Assembly (NCBI RefSeq): GCF_041929205.1
Contig: NZ_JBHFNT010000072.1
DNA: 64,000 nt
From: Floridanema evergladense
GTDB lineage: Bacteria; Cyanobacteriota; Cyanobacteriia; Cyanobacteriales; Aerosakkonemataceae
Direction: 5' to 3' (one strand)
In this document: positions 52,478 to 61,153 of the stretch, in pieces
How the letters are laid out: each line of letters opens with the position of its first letter
Numbering within the stretch: position 1 is the first letter of the stretch
Notes under the pieces: generated by a model
What the model saw: only the letters and a program-made list of their open reading frames with translations
What the model was told of the DNA's origin: nothing
The model's database searches: none
Position numbers and translations under genes: made by a program

Positions 52478-54346
52478 TTAATGTTCGCTGTTGTGATTTT
52501 TGTGATTGTTCTGGGCAGCTACTAAATAGGTATTTTGTAGTATAGTATGAATATTTGCTAGAGTAGCATTCAGATTTTCTCTAGCTTCATTCATCTGTTG
52601 AGAAGCTACATTTCCAACTTGACCTAAATTGTTAGTTTGTCGATCGAAAATTTCCAGGGAACGATTGTGAAATTCTTGCATTAACTCTCGTTCTATTTGA
52701 GCCTGAGTTTGGAGAGATTGTTCTAATTCTTCACGAATACCTATGAAAGTACTAACAGTTTGTTTGGCAATCTTAGCTAGGGCATCTCGCTGTACGCGCA
52801 TTGTTTCAGAAGTGCGATCGCCTAATTGTTGAAGGTTGTTATTCTGTTCGGCAAATATCTCATGAATGTTGTTTTGAAATTGCTGAATTAATTCCTGCTG
52901 AATTTCCGCGTGTGCGTTGAGAGATTTTTCTAATTCTTCACGGATCTCTCTGAAAGTAGTAACTGTTTTTTCTGTGTTAGATTCATAAGAAGATTGTTGT
53001 TTTTGCATGGCTGCAATACTTTTATCAACTGACCTTTTAAGTTCTGCCGATACTTGTTGCATGACGTTTTTAGTATCAGTCCGAGAATTCCAGAGAATTG
53101 CTTCCAAATTGGTAGCAAATTGCTGAAGTTTGCTCAGAGTTTCTGTTTGAAAATTCTCAATAGTAGCGATCGATTCTGATAAACTAATAGTAATACTCCC
53201 TAATTCATTTTTCAGATCCAAAACAGCTTCGGAAGCTTGTTTAGTAAGCTCGGCGCTATTACTTAGTTCGCTAATAATTGGTTTAATTAACTTTTCGCGC
53301 TGTTCTTCGATTAAATTTCTCAATATTTCTTGACCTTGATCTGCCTTAATTTCTCGCAATGCTGACAGTTCGACTCGAATTTCTTGAAATACAGGTTTGA
53401 TGACATTTCCTACTTCTTGTCCGATCGCTTTCGGGCTTAATTCTCGCTGAAGTTCTATCAATTCAGCAAATTTCGTTCCAATTATTTCCGCAGCATTAGC
53501 GAGTGCTTGAGAAGCTTTCAAGTTAGCTTCGGGATTTATTTTCTCAAGCAGCCGCATTGGTGTTTCCAATATAGTAATTTTGTTTAAATCTTTTTGCAGA
53601 TTATCTCGATACTTTCTTCGTTCCCGTTCGCAAAAAGCTAAAAATAATGTGAAAATACTAGAGGCTCCCAATCCCATTAATGAGGTAGAAAAAGCTGTTT
53701 TCATTCCTTCGAGTAGTTGAACGCTTGACTTGAGTAAGTCACTGCTATTTTGTCCGATATCTCTTAAAGAAATGTCGCTTAATCCTACTTGAATGCCATA
53801 AAAAGTTCCTAAAACTCCGATCGCAATAAGTATGCTTTGAATGAAACGCAAAGAACTGCGAGGAACTGGCTGTTCGAGAATTTCTGGATACTTCAAAAGC
53901 AAGAATCGCCCAGACTGTAACTGTGCTTGAAAAATCCCGTTTTGTTCAATTCCGACTAGATGTTCGCTCAACCAATTAAATATTTCTTTCCGCCTTTGTT
54001 CAGGAATATTTCTAGAATCTAAGTTGACTGTTTTTCTCCCGATTTCTATCACGCCCTCTAAACTCTTAGATAAGTAGGCGATCGCTTCCACTGCAATCCT
54101 GCTTTTTGATTTCTGATATCTTTGATATAACTTGGTAGAACGCCACTCTATCCAGACAGCGAACAGCAATAGTCCTAAAGTTGCCCAATGAAATACGCTG
54201 TTTTGCCAAATTACCCCAAAAAAGTAGTTCAAATCATAGATAACTACTTTTAGTACTTTTTCCAGTTGATTCACTATTATTCTCCTTAATTTTACTACTC
54301 TTTTCTGTGTCTCATTATAAATAAGTTTATTATAGATACTTGACAA
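52478..54346 (-). CDS. ZorA-like MotA/TolQ/ExbB proton channel with long coiled-coil tail
   Basis: A 622-residue protein. A first membrane span near residues 50-68 (FHWATLGLLLFAVWIEW) is followed by a cytoplasmic loop. The MotA/ExbB core (about 165-245) comes next: SILIAIGVLGTFYGIQVGLS and LLEGMKTAFSTSLMGLGASS. A long Gln/Glu-rich coiled-coil tail (about 270-600) contains two related repeats (FREIREELEKSLNAHAEIQ and FIGIREELEQSLQTQAQIE). This is the ZorA architecture of Zorya systems, in which the tail signals inside the cell. The ZorB-like gene is two bases downstream. Other MotA-family channels are possible. Confidence 0.8.
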   Translation of the reverse strand: MSSIYNKLIYNETQKRVVKLRRIIVNQLEKVLKVVIYDLNYFFGVIWQNSVFHWATLGLLLFAVWIEWRSTKLYQRYQKSKSRIAVEAIAYLSKSLEGVIEIGRKTVNLDSRNIPEQRRKEIFNWLSEHLVGIEQNGIFQAQLQSGRFLLLKYPEILEQPVPRSSLRFIQSILIAIGVLGTFYGIQVGLSDISLRDIGQNSSDLLKSSVQLLEGMKTAFSTSLMGLGASSIFTLFLAFCERERRKYRDNLQKDLNKITILETPMRLLEKINPEANLKASQALANAAEIIGTKFAELIELQRELSPKAIGQEVGNVIKPVFQEIRVELSALREIKADQGQEILRNLIEEQREKLIKPIISELSNSAELTKQASEAVLDLKNELGSITISLSESIATIENFQTETLSKLQQFATNLEAILWNSRTDTKNVMQQVSAELKRSVDKSIAAMQKQQSSYESNTEKTVTTFREIREELEKSLNAHAEIQQELIQQFQNNIHEIFAEQNNNLQQLGDRTSETMRVQRDALAKIAKQTVSTFIGIREELEQSLQTQAQIERELMQEFHNRSLEIFDRQTNNLGQVGNVASQQMNEARENLNATLANIHTILQNTYLVAAQNNHKNHNSEH

Positions 54347-54373
54347 GAGAAAGTTAGAATAAATTACTTTCTC

Positions 54374-54934
54374 TTAGCCTAAGACTTCATCGACAGTAAT
54401 AACAATCTCAGGAAAAGCGAGTATCGATAAACTTTGTCCCCGAATAAATCTTTGAATATTTTGATAACCATTTAGTGAAGGTTCTCGATAAACTTCAATA
54501 CATTGCTCATTAAGATCCACTAACCAAACTTCAATAATACCGTTTTCTGCATAAAGAGGAATTTTGATTTGGCGATCGCTTTCCACCGTTGTATCTGCCA
54601 CTTCCACTAATAATAAAATATCCTGTGGTTTTGGATGTCCCGACTCATAAAAATCAGCTTTTCTTCGCAATAATGATATATCTGGCTGAGGTTCGGAGTT
54701 ATCATTCAATTCTACTGGATTTTGTACTCCTACTGTTACCAATTGTGTCAAACGTAAAATAAATAACTCATTTAAACGATTGACATGGGATGAATGTCTT
54801 CTATTAATTGGTGTCATTTCAACAATTTCTCCTCTAATTAATTCTACGCGATCGTCTTCTGTCAAAATCCCAGCTTCAACCATTTGATGATACTGCTCTA
54901 CTGTAAATTTCCGTCTCAATAATTGTATAGACAT
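54374..54934 (-). CDS. Uma2 family (DUF820) endonuclease-like protein, copy 1
   Basis: A 186-residue member of the Uma2 family, which has a PD-(D/E)xK nuclease fold and is greatly expanded in cyanobacteria. Family segments are FTVEQYHQMVEAGILTEDD, VELIRGEIVEMTPI, EPQPDISLLRR, ILLLVEVADTTVESDRQIK, and IIEVWLVDLNEQCIEVYREP. It lies 28 bp downstream of a close paralog on the same strand (over 80 percent alike by eye) and 28 bp upstream of the ZorA-like gene. Function is unknown. Confidence 0.92.
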   Translation of the reverse strand: MSIQLLRRKFTVEQYHQMVEAGILTEDDRVELIRGEIVEMTPINRRHSSHVNRLNELFILRLTQLVTVGVQNPVELNDNSEPQPDISLLRRKADFYESGHPKPQDILLLVEVADTTVESDRQIKIPLYAENGIIEVWLVDLNEQCIEVYREPSLNGYQNIQRFIRGQSLSILAFPEIVITVDEVLG

Positions 54935-54961
54935 TGCTACCTCCAGCAGTTGATATTAACT

Positions 54962-55522
54962 TTATCCCAACACTTCATTTACGGTAATAACAATCTCAGG
55001 AAAAGCGAGTATCGATAAACTTTGTCCCCGAATAAATCTTTGAATATTTTGATAACCATTTGGTGAAGGTTCTCGATAAACTTCAATACATTGCTCGTTA
55101 ATATCCACTAACCAAACTTCAGTAATACCGTTTTCTGCATAAAGTGGAATTTTGATTTGACGATCGCTTTCCACCGTCGTATCTGCCACTTCTATTAATA
55201 ATAGAATATCCTGTGGTCGGGGATGCCCTGACTCATAAAAATCGGAACGAAGTTGCAGCAATGTTATATCTGGTTGAGGTTCAGAAGTATCATTTAGTTC
55301 TATGGGATTTTGGGGCCAAATAATTGCTCTTTGTCCCAAACGAATTATCAATAATTGAACAAAACGAGCAACATAAGCAGCGTGTCTTCTACCAATTGGT
55401 GTCATTTCAACAATTTCTCCTCGAATCAATTCTACGCGATCGTCCTCTGTCAAAATCCCAACTTCAATCATTTGATGATACTGCTCTACTGTAAATTTTC
55501 GCCTCAGTAATTGTACAGACAT
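54962..55522 (-). CDS. Uma2 family (DUF820) endonuclease-like protein, copy 2
   Basis: A 186-residue paralog of the downstream Uma2 gene. It shares MSVQLLRRKFTVEQYHQM, VELIRGEIVEMTPI, EPQPDITLL, ILLLIEVADTTVESDRQIK and the identical C-terminal RGQSLSILAFPEIVITV. I place the start at ATG 55522 to match copy 1; the frame is open four codons further to 55534. The copies differ most in residues about 45-100 (HAAYVARFVQLLIIRLGQRA), so one half may be under different constraint. Tandem duplication is the simplest explanation. Confidence 0.92.
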   Translation of the reverse strand: MSVQLLRRKFTVEQYHQMIEVGILTEDDRVELIRGEIVEMTPIGRRHAAYVARFVQLLIIRLGQRAIIWPQNPIELNDTSEPQPDITLLQLRSDFYESGHPRPQDILLLIEVADTTVESDRQIKIPLYAENGITEVWLVDINEQCIEVYREPSPNGYQNIQRFIRGQSLSILAFPEIVITVNEVLG

Positions 55523-55564
55523 TACTACCTCCAAATATTTCAGTTATTTCAGATTTTGCAGCAG

Positions 55565-55640
55565 CGGAGATAGAATCTCCCAAACCTCGTTCCCAGGTTG
55601 AACCTGGGAACGATAAATAGAGGCTCCGCCTCGTGGTGTA
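55565..55640. repeat. Three-hairpin interspersed repeat
   Basis: GGAGATAGAATCTCC, then CTCGTTCCCAGG ... CCTGGGAACGA, then GAGGCTCCGCCTC, continuing to GTGGTGTAAGATATC. It is the same element as the one inside the glycosyltransferase gene at 43966, here in an intergenic gap upstream of the Uma2 genes. Confidence 0.88.
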
Positions 55641-55658
55641 AGATATCAGTTATGCAAT

Positions 55659-56873
55659 TTATTCTAGAACTTCTAACACTGCTTTGGGTGAAAGTTTATC
55701 TTTAAACCAAATAATTTTTGCTGGGGTATTGCTGATTTTAACTCCCGCTTTTTCTAAGTTCAACCTTTCGGAAACTGCCAAGATCAAATTGTCACATTGA
55801 GCTTTTCTAGCTTGAGCAAATTTCTTTTGTAAATATTCTGGTCGCCAGTAACCAACTATTTCTAATAAGTAACTTCTGCCATCAGGATGAACCAAGCGAA
55901 AATCAGGAATCATCACACTTCCGGGAATAGGAATTAAGTCAACTTCTCGTTCTAAAACCCAATCAGTTTTTAAAGAATCCCAACGATTAGCAAAACCAGC
56001 TTCTAACATACTATCGTAAGGTTTTCCGGGTGGATAATGAGTGACTAAACCGCAATCAGAATTGAGTGTAAATCTACCTGTTTTTTCTTTGCCACTGTAG
56101 ATATCTCTGGTTTGTAAAGTGGAACTGAGACTCCATTTTGTAACGTGCAAAAGTGCGGGGATGAGTTTTGCGATCGCCAATCCATATCTCGTGCTAGCTT
56201 TAAATAAACTAGCTGGTCCATCAATAGTAATAGTAAAACCATGATCGGCATCACCTTCAATATAAGCCATTAATTGAAACAATTTTAGATAGCGAAACAG
56301 CAATTTATACTGACCGGGAACATTACGATGAGCATTAATTGTAATCTGACTAGCACGATAAAAAACTCCCTGAACTTGCGAAATATTATAACGATGTATG
56401 ATATCTTCTGGTGCAGGAGAATCAAACTGAGTTAAAATGCGATTCTCCTGCAAATCTGCATATAAACCAGTGCGAATTTGTTGAGAAGAAACCTCTTTAT
56501 TTAACTCTTGAGTTAGTTGTTCTGCCAAATTATTCAATACTCTTTGAGATGCTAAAGGATTAGGAATTGATTGTGCAGCTAAAGTAAAAACTCGCTGACG
56601 TAATTCCTGCGGTTCCAGAGGACTAACAATCTCAAAAGTAGAAAAATTACTCTTTAACAAATGAGCAAAACCCCGCTTTAAACGATAATCTGGACTATCA
56701 CCTTCCAACTCCAAAAGTTGCTTATCTAACTCACCTTGAGTTTTACCAACATTCTCTGCAAAACAACTAATTGAATCCGTCGCAATTTCCAAATTTTGAT
56801 CGTCAATCTTCAGGCGTTTCGGGACGATTGACTCCCCATTTTGGCGATGAATCAGCAACTCGCTTGGTAACAT
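55659..56873 (-). CDS. DUF790 family protein (Bax1-like nuclease)
   Basis: A 404-residue protein with the DUF790 start MLPSELLIHRQNGESIVPKRL and later segments (YKLLFRYLKLFQLMAYIEG, FTITIDGPASLFKASTRYG, FRLVHPDGRSYLLEIVGYWRPEYL). The last of these fits a PD-(D/E)xK nuclease core. In archaea the homolog Bax1 pairs with the XPB helicase in a DNA-repair-like nuclease-helicase. Here the start overlaps the 3' end of an XPB-like helicase gene by 71 bp in another frame, and the pairing is kept. A repair or defence role is possible. Confidence 0.88.
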   Translation of the reverse strand: MLPSELLIHRQNGESIVPKRLKIDDQNLEIATDSISCFAENVGKTQGELDKQLLELEGDSPDYRLKRGFAHLLKSNFSTFEIVSPLEPQELRQRVFTLAAQSIPNPLASQRVLNNLAEQLTQELNKEVSSQQIRTGLYADLQENRILTQFDSPAPEDIIHRYNISQVQGVFYRASQITINAHRNVPGQYKLLFRYLKLFQLMAYIEGDADHGFTITIDGPASLFKASTRYGLAIAKLIPALLHVTKWSLSSTLQTRDIYSGKEKTGRFTLNSDCGLVTHYPPGKPYDSMLEAGFANRWDSLKTDWVLEREVDLIPIPGSVMIPDFRLVHPDGRSYLLEIVGYWRPEYLQKKFAQARKAQCDNLILAVSERLNLEKAGVKISNTPAKIIWFKDKLSPKAVLEVLE

Positions 56874-58434
56874 TTTTCTTCTTAGATTTTCGACTTTCCT
56901 TAGAATAACTTATCTCTGATTTTCCCTGCTTCTTAACCGAATCATCAACCCCTAATTCCCCCGATTCAGCAACCTTATAAACAGGTTCAGAAGGCAAAAG
57001 TTCCAACTGAACAAACTTACTCTCTTCTTCTCTTTCTTTGCGTCCTTCGCGTCTTCGTGGTTCAAATTCCTCTCCTTTTCTCCGTTGAGAAACCCTTTCC
57101 TCACTAGTATCTTCCGTCACCACCTCATACAAAATTGCCCGCTTATTATTATCACCTCCTTTCCGCAAAATTCGCCCCAATCTTTGAATATATTCCCTTG
57201 GTGAAGCAGTACCAGAAAGGATAATTGCAATACTAGCTGCTGGCACATCAACACCTTCATTTAAAACGTGAGAAGCTACCAAACTTTTATAAATTCCCTG
57301 CTTAAAACGAGTCAAAATTTCGTGTCTTTCCTTAATCGGAGTTTGATAAGTAATTGCCGGAATTAAAAACTCTTGAGAAATGCGATAAACTGTAGCATTG
57401 TCGGTAGTAAATATCAAAATACGTTCGGGGAAATGTTCGGCTAACAAATCAGCCAAAACGCGAATTTTTCCCTCAGTTCCCACAGCGATTTCCCTCGCTT
57501 CTCTATGAGCTAACATAGCACGTCTTCCGGCAGGCGATCGCGCACTCACCATCACAAATCTTTGCCAACCTTCGAGACTGGACAACTGAATTTTTTCCGC
57601 CTTCAAAAAGTCATTACGAATTTTAATTAATTCATTATATCTTTCTCTTTCCTGCTGAGATAACTTAACTTTAATCGGGATAATTTGATGATCTGCTAAA
57701 GCTTTTCCGGCTAATTCTTCAGGAGTTTTCCGATAAACCTCTGTGCCAATTAAAGTATCTAATTCCTTATGTTTGCCGTCAGTTCTTTCGGGAGTTGCGG
57801 AAAGTCCTAAGCGATAAGGTGCGATCGCAAATTCTGCAATTACCCGATAAAATTCCGTAGGTAAATGATGGCATTCATCAAAAATTAACAAAGCATAGCG
57901 ATTTCCTAAACTTTCGGCATTAATTGCTGCACTATCATAAGTAGCAACAAGAATCGGTGTTTTATCCCTCGATCCACCTCCCAATAAACCAACTTCTGCA
58001 TCAGGAAAAGCCGCCACTAAATGTGCATACCATTGGTGCATTAAATCCAAAGTTGGCACTAAAATTAACGTGCTACGAGGCGTTGCTTGCATTGCCAATT
58101 GTGCCAAATAAGTTTTTCCCGCAGCAGTTGGAAGCACAACAACTCCTTGTCTTCCTGCTAATTTCCACGCCTCCAAAGCTTCACTTTGATGAGGGTAAGG
58201 TTCCATTTCTAAACTCGGAACTAATTGCAGAGGTACAAATTCTTTTGCCTCATCAATAAAATTAATTCCTTCTGCTTGCAAAGCTTCTACCAAAGGACGG
58301 TAATGAATAGCCAAAATGCGAAATTTTTCTACTCTGTCATCCCAAGTAGCAAATTCCACCCAGCTTTTGCCTCTTGGTGGTGGATGCAGAATTAACGTGC
58401 CGCGATCGAAAGTTAAAGTAGGAGTACGAGGCAT
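56803..58434 (-). CDS. XPB-like DEAD/DEAH superfamily 2 helicase
   Basis: A 543-residue superfamily 2 helicase. An N-terminal damage-recognition-like part (about 1-85) is followed by Walker A-type PTAAGKT, motif II LLIFDECHHLP, motif III LGLSATPER, and the C-terminal helicase half (ILIFTTDN, HVLNEGVDVPAASIAI, REYIQRLGRILRKG). This is the XPB-like partner of DUF790/Bax1 proteins. The C-terminal 100 residues are low-complexity and charged (EEFEPRRREGRKEREEESKF), partly encoded by a GCGTC-type repeat at 57021-57070. The DUF790 start overlaps its end. Confidence 0.9.
   Translation of the reverse strand: MPRTPTLTFDRGTLILHPPPRGKSWVEFATWDDRVEKFRILAIHYRPLVEALQAEGINFIDEAKEFVPLQLVPSLEMEPYPHQSEALEAWKLAGRQGVVVLPTAAGKTYLAQLAMQATPRSTLILVPTLDLMHQWYAHLVAAFPDAEVGLLGGGSRDKTPILVATYDSAAINAESLGNRYALLIFDECHHLPTEFYRVIAEFAIAPYRLGLSATPERTDGKHKELDTLIGTEVYRKTPEELAGKALADHQIIPIKVKLSQQERERYNELIKIRNDFLKAEKIQLSSLEGWQRFVMVSARSPAGRRAMLAHREAREIAVGTEGKIRVLADLLAEHFPERILIFTTDNATVYRISQEFLIPAITYQTPIKERHEILTRFKQGIYKSLVASHVLNEGVDVPAASIAIILSGTASPREYIQRLGRILRKGGDNNKRAILYEVVTEDTSEERVSQRRKGEEFEPRRREGRKEREEESKFVQLELLPSEPVYKVAESGELGVDDSVKKQGKSEISYSKESRKSKKKNVTKRVADSSPKWGVNRPETPED
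57021..57070. repeat. GCGTC(C/T)TTCGCGTCTTCG-type repeat inside the helicase gene
   Basis: The stretch CTTTGCGTCCTTCGCG continuing TCTTCGTGGTTCAAATTCC matches the CTTTGCGTCTTTGCGG-type intergenic repeats known from many cyanobacteria. It is read in frame as EPRRREGRKERE in the helicase tail. Confidence 0.65.
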
Positions 58435-58509
58435 TATTATCTAAAACATTGATTCCCCTCGTTAATTTTAGATGTTAAGTGGCAATTTGTAACCAAAAGT
58501 CATCTTACC

Positions 58510-58971
58510 TTAACTCTCATTTCCCACCAGTGGCAGAACAGTAATAACTTGCGAAAAACGATTAAAATCAGCCACATTGTTAGTTAAAATTTGATTAATT
58601 CCATAAACTAACATTGTTGCAACGATATTTGCATCATGTACCTGTCTATCACCAATGGGAATTTGTTCCATTAATCTTAATAACCTTTCTGTCACCTGTT
58701 GATTGTCTTCTGCTATTCGGAATTGGGTTTGGAAAAATCTCACCCTTGCGATTACAATTGCCAAAGGTTGAGGATTGACAAATGCTTGTGGACGGGTAAG
58801 AGTTCTCAGATATTCTCGTAAGACTTGGCGGCTAATCCATAAATCAAATCCAGCATCATAATAGTTTTGAATTGTTTGTAGGGCTACTTCATGAAAAGGA
58901 GATTCTTGGACATTTGCGTACACTAAGATATTAGTGTCGATAAATACAGCATTAGCTACTCCATTAGTCAT
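58510..58971 (-). CDS. PIN-domain protein, VapC-like toxin
   Basis: A PIN-domain ribonuclease of about 153 residues. The first acidic motif is FIDTNILVYAN (Asp 12 from ATG 58971), followed by a conserved LREYLRTLTRP segment, DRQVHDANIVATML with the central acidic residues, and a C-terminal ILTNNVADFNRF. The frame is open to 58983, but ATG 58971 lies inside the antitoxin's last codons, giving the usual overlap. VapC toxins cleave tRNA or other RNA and are blocked by the cognate antitoxin. Target is not known. Confidence 0.85.
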   Translation of the reverse strand: MTNGVANAVFIDTNILVYANVQESPFHEVALQTIQNYYDAGFDLWISRQVLREYLRTLTRPQAFVNPQPLAIVIARVRFFQTQFRIAEDNQQVTERLLRLMEQIPIGDRQVHDANIVATMLVYGINQILTNNVADFNRFSQVITVLPLVGNES

Positions 58972-59194
58972 ACATATCCTCACGTCTTAAAGAAAGATTA
59001 GCAGGCCAAGGGCCATAATTGTCTACGGGAAAATTTAAAGGCGATCGCTCTTTCTTTGTTTCCAGCTTCTCTGTTTTAATATTTTCATCAATCACCAATA
59101 CTACTTGATGTTCTCCTGGGGTAATATCTGGTGGTAATTGCAGCGTAACTTTGCCATCAGCTGTTACTGTAGCAATAGTAGTAATAGTTTTCAC
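58964..59194 (-). CDS. Antitoxin-like protein of a VapBC-type pair
   Basis: A 76-residue protein upstream of the PIN-domain gene, overlapping it by 8 bp. The N-terminal half (ATVTADGKVTLQLPPDITPG, HQVVLVIDE) looks like a short beta-rich DNA-binding domain of AbrB type. The C-terminal half (RSPLNFPVDNYGPWPANLSL) is a toxin-binding tail typical of cyanobacterial antitoxins next to PIN toxins. Antitoxin-first gene order is standard. Confidence 0.8.
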   Translation of the reverse strand: MKTITTIATVTADGKVTLQLPPDITPGEHQVVLVIDENIKTEKLETKKERSPLNFPVDNYGPWPANLSLRREDMYD

Positions 59195-59258
59195 GATCGC
59201 TTCTCCTAACTGTACATTTCAAATATACTAAAATTATTCCTTAAATTAAGGATTACTC

Positions 59259-60032
59259 ATGATACAAGATAACGAAATTGCTGTTGAGTTTCATAATGTC
59301 GCTTATTTACTTAACGATCGCCCTTTAGTATCTAACCTTAATTTCACAGTACAAAGAGGCGAAATTTTGGTATTACTAGGGCGCAGCGGTTGTGGAAAAA
59401 CTACAACTATGAAATTAATTAATCGGTTGCTGACTCCTAGTAGTGGAGAAGTACGAGTTGAGGGAATTTCTACTACTGAATGGAACCCGATTAAATTGCG
59501 GCGAAGTATTGGTTACGTGATTCAAGAAACTGGTTTATTTCCCCATTTTACAATTGCTCAAAATGTGGGACTAGTTCCTAGTTTGGAGGGATGGAAAAGC
59601 GATCGCATTTCCCAACGAGTCACTCAACTTTTACAACTAGTCGGACTCGACCCCAAACAATTTGCCCACAGATACCCTAACGAATTATCAGGTGGTCAAC
59701 GTCAGCGAGTTGGTGTCGCCCGTGCCCTCGCCGCTGACCCACCATTATTATTAATGGATGAACCATTCGGCGCACTCGATCCAATCACTAGAATTGAAAT
59801 TCAAAAAGAGTTTCGGCAACTACAAAAACAGTTAGGTAAAACAGTCGTTTTTGTTACTCATGACATTCAAGAAGCTTTTCTATTAGCAACGAGAATTGGC
59901 TTAATGGAATCAGGGAAAATGTTATTGATTGATACGGCTTCGGAATTTATTAAATCCGAACAAAAGGAAGTGCAAGAGTTTTTACAATGCTTACCTTTTT
60001 TCAATCAATCTAAATCTGAGAATAACGATTAA
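59259..60032 (+). CDS. Osmoprotectant (glycine betaine-type) ABC transporter ATPase
   Basis: A 257-residue ABC ATPase of the ProV/OpuCA type. Walker A is GRSGCGKTT (residues 41-49), followed by ETGLFPHFTIAQNVG (Q-loop region), signature LSGGQRQRVGVARA, Walker B LLLMDEPFGALD and the H-loop FVTHDIQEA. No CBS domains follow, which makes it the short OpuBA-like form. The substrate-binding lipoprotein follows 140 bp downstream. No permease gene is next to it, so it would need a permease encoded elsewhere. Quaternary amines such as glycine betaine or choline are the likely substrates. Confidence 0.88.
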   Translation: MIQDNEIAVEFHNVAYLLNDRPLVSNLNFTVQRGEILVLLGRSGCGKTTTMKLINRLLTPSSGEVRVEGISTTEWNPIKLRRSIGYVIQETGLFPHFTIAQNVGLVPSLEGWKSDRISQRVTQLLQLVGLDPKQFAHRYPNELSGGQRQRVGVARALAADPPLLLMDEPFGALDPITRIEIQKEFRQLQKQLGKTVVFVTHDIQEAFLLATRIGLMESGKMLLIDTASEFIKSEQKEVQEFLQCLPFFNQSKSENND

Positions 60033-60173
60033 CACCGGAACTAAGACAGAGTATCAAAGTATTAACTACCCTCTACCTGTTCCCGCTACTGAAAATTGAT
60101 GATAAATTTAAGCTGGGAGCGATCGCCATCATCTATCATCTACTATCATCTAGGGTCAAAACACAATAGCGAT

Positions 60174-61073
60174 ATGAAAAAGCGGGACTTTATACTACTT
60201 TGCGTACTGGGCTTTAGTTTAGCAATGTTAATTGCCAGCTGTAGCGTCAAACCAGACAACTTAATTGCCATTGGCTCAAAAAACTTTACCGAACAGTTAG
60301 TTTTAGGAGAAATACTTGCTCAACATATCGAAGCTAATACTAACTTGAAAGTTCAACGAAAACTTAATCTTGGTGACACCTTTGCTTGTCATCAAGCTTT
60401 AATTAATGGTAAAATCGACGCTTATGTAGAGTATACTGGTGCAGCTTTTTCCGCCATTTTGCAAAACGAACCGATTAGCAATCCCCAAGAAGTTTACCAG
60501 TTAACTCAACAAAAGTATGAGCAAAACTTTAACTTAGAATTAATGCCTCCCTTGGGATTTAATAACCCATTCGCTATTATGATTCGTGGCGAAGATGCCA
60601 GAGGATTGCAAGTACAAACTATCTCCCAAGTTGCTCAAAAAACACCACTTTGGCGAGCGGGTTTCGCTGACGAATTTCTCGAACGGAAAGACGGGTTTCC
60701 CGGATTAGCTAAAACTTATAATCTACAGTTTGCCGAACCACCAAAAGTCATGGATTCCCAACTAATATATTCTGCTTTAAAAAACCGAAAGGTAGATTTA
60801 GTTGCTGGTCATTCTACAGATGGGCAAATTGGACGCTTCGATTTAGCTATTTTACAGGACGATCGCCTTTTCTTCCCTCCCTACCAAGCCGTACCAATAA
60901 TCCGACAGCAAACTTTAGCAAAACATCCCGAATTAAGAGAAGTACTTCAACAACTAAGTGGAAAAATTTCCGAACCAGAAATCAAACGCTTAAACTTTCA
61001 AGTTGAAGGGGAAAAACGCGAACTCAAACAAGTTGTGCAACAATTTCTCCAATCTAAAGGGTTAATTACATAA
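60174..61073 (+). CDS. Osmoprotectant ABC transporter substrate-binding lipoprotein
   Basis: A 299-residue periplasmic binding protein of the OpuBC/ProX (QAT) family. I chose ATG 60174: the protein then starts MKKRDFILLCVLGFSLAML with a lipobox LIASC, a typical lipoprotein signal. The frame is open 26 codons further upstream to 60096, but that part is repeat-like (ATCATCTATCATC). The mature domain shows IGSKNFTEQLVLGEILAQHI, GKIDAYVEYTGAAF and DLVAGHSTDGQIGRFDL, all characteristic of this family. It lies downstream of the matching ATPase. Confidence 0.92.
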   Translation: MKKRDFILLCVLGFSLAMLIASCSVKPDNLIAIGSKNFTEQLVLGEILAQHIEANTNLKVQRKLNLGDTFACHQALINGKIDAYVEYTGAAFSAILQNEPISNPQEVYQLTQQKYEQNFNLELMPPLGFNNPFAIMIRGEDARGLQVQTISQVAQKTPLWRAGFADEFLERKDGFPGLAKTYNLQFAEPPKVMDSQLIYSALKNRKVDLVAGHSTDGQIGRFDLAILQDDRLFFPPYQAVPIIRQQTLAKHPELREVLQQLSGKISEPEIKRLNFQVEGEKRELKQVVQQFLQSKGLIT

Positions 61074-61078
61074 GTAAC

Positions 61079-61119
61079 AAGGCAAAAGAAAAAACCTCCT
61101 TTTTAATTACTTTTGCCTT
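61079..61119. terminator. Bidirectional terminator-like hairpin
   Basis: AAGGCAAAAG pairs with CTTTTGCCTT across a loop containing AAAAAACC and CCTTTTT. It lies between convergent genes and can act as a terminator for both directions. Confidence 0.65.
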
Positions 61120-61153
61120 CCCCTAAATCCTGAAATCTTAGAAGGTTTCAGAT

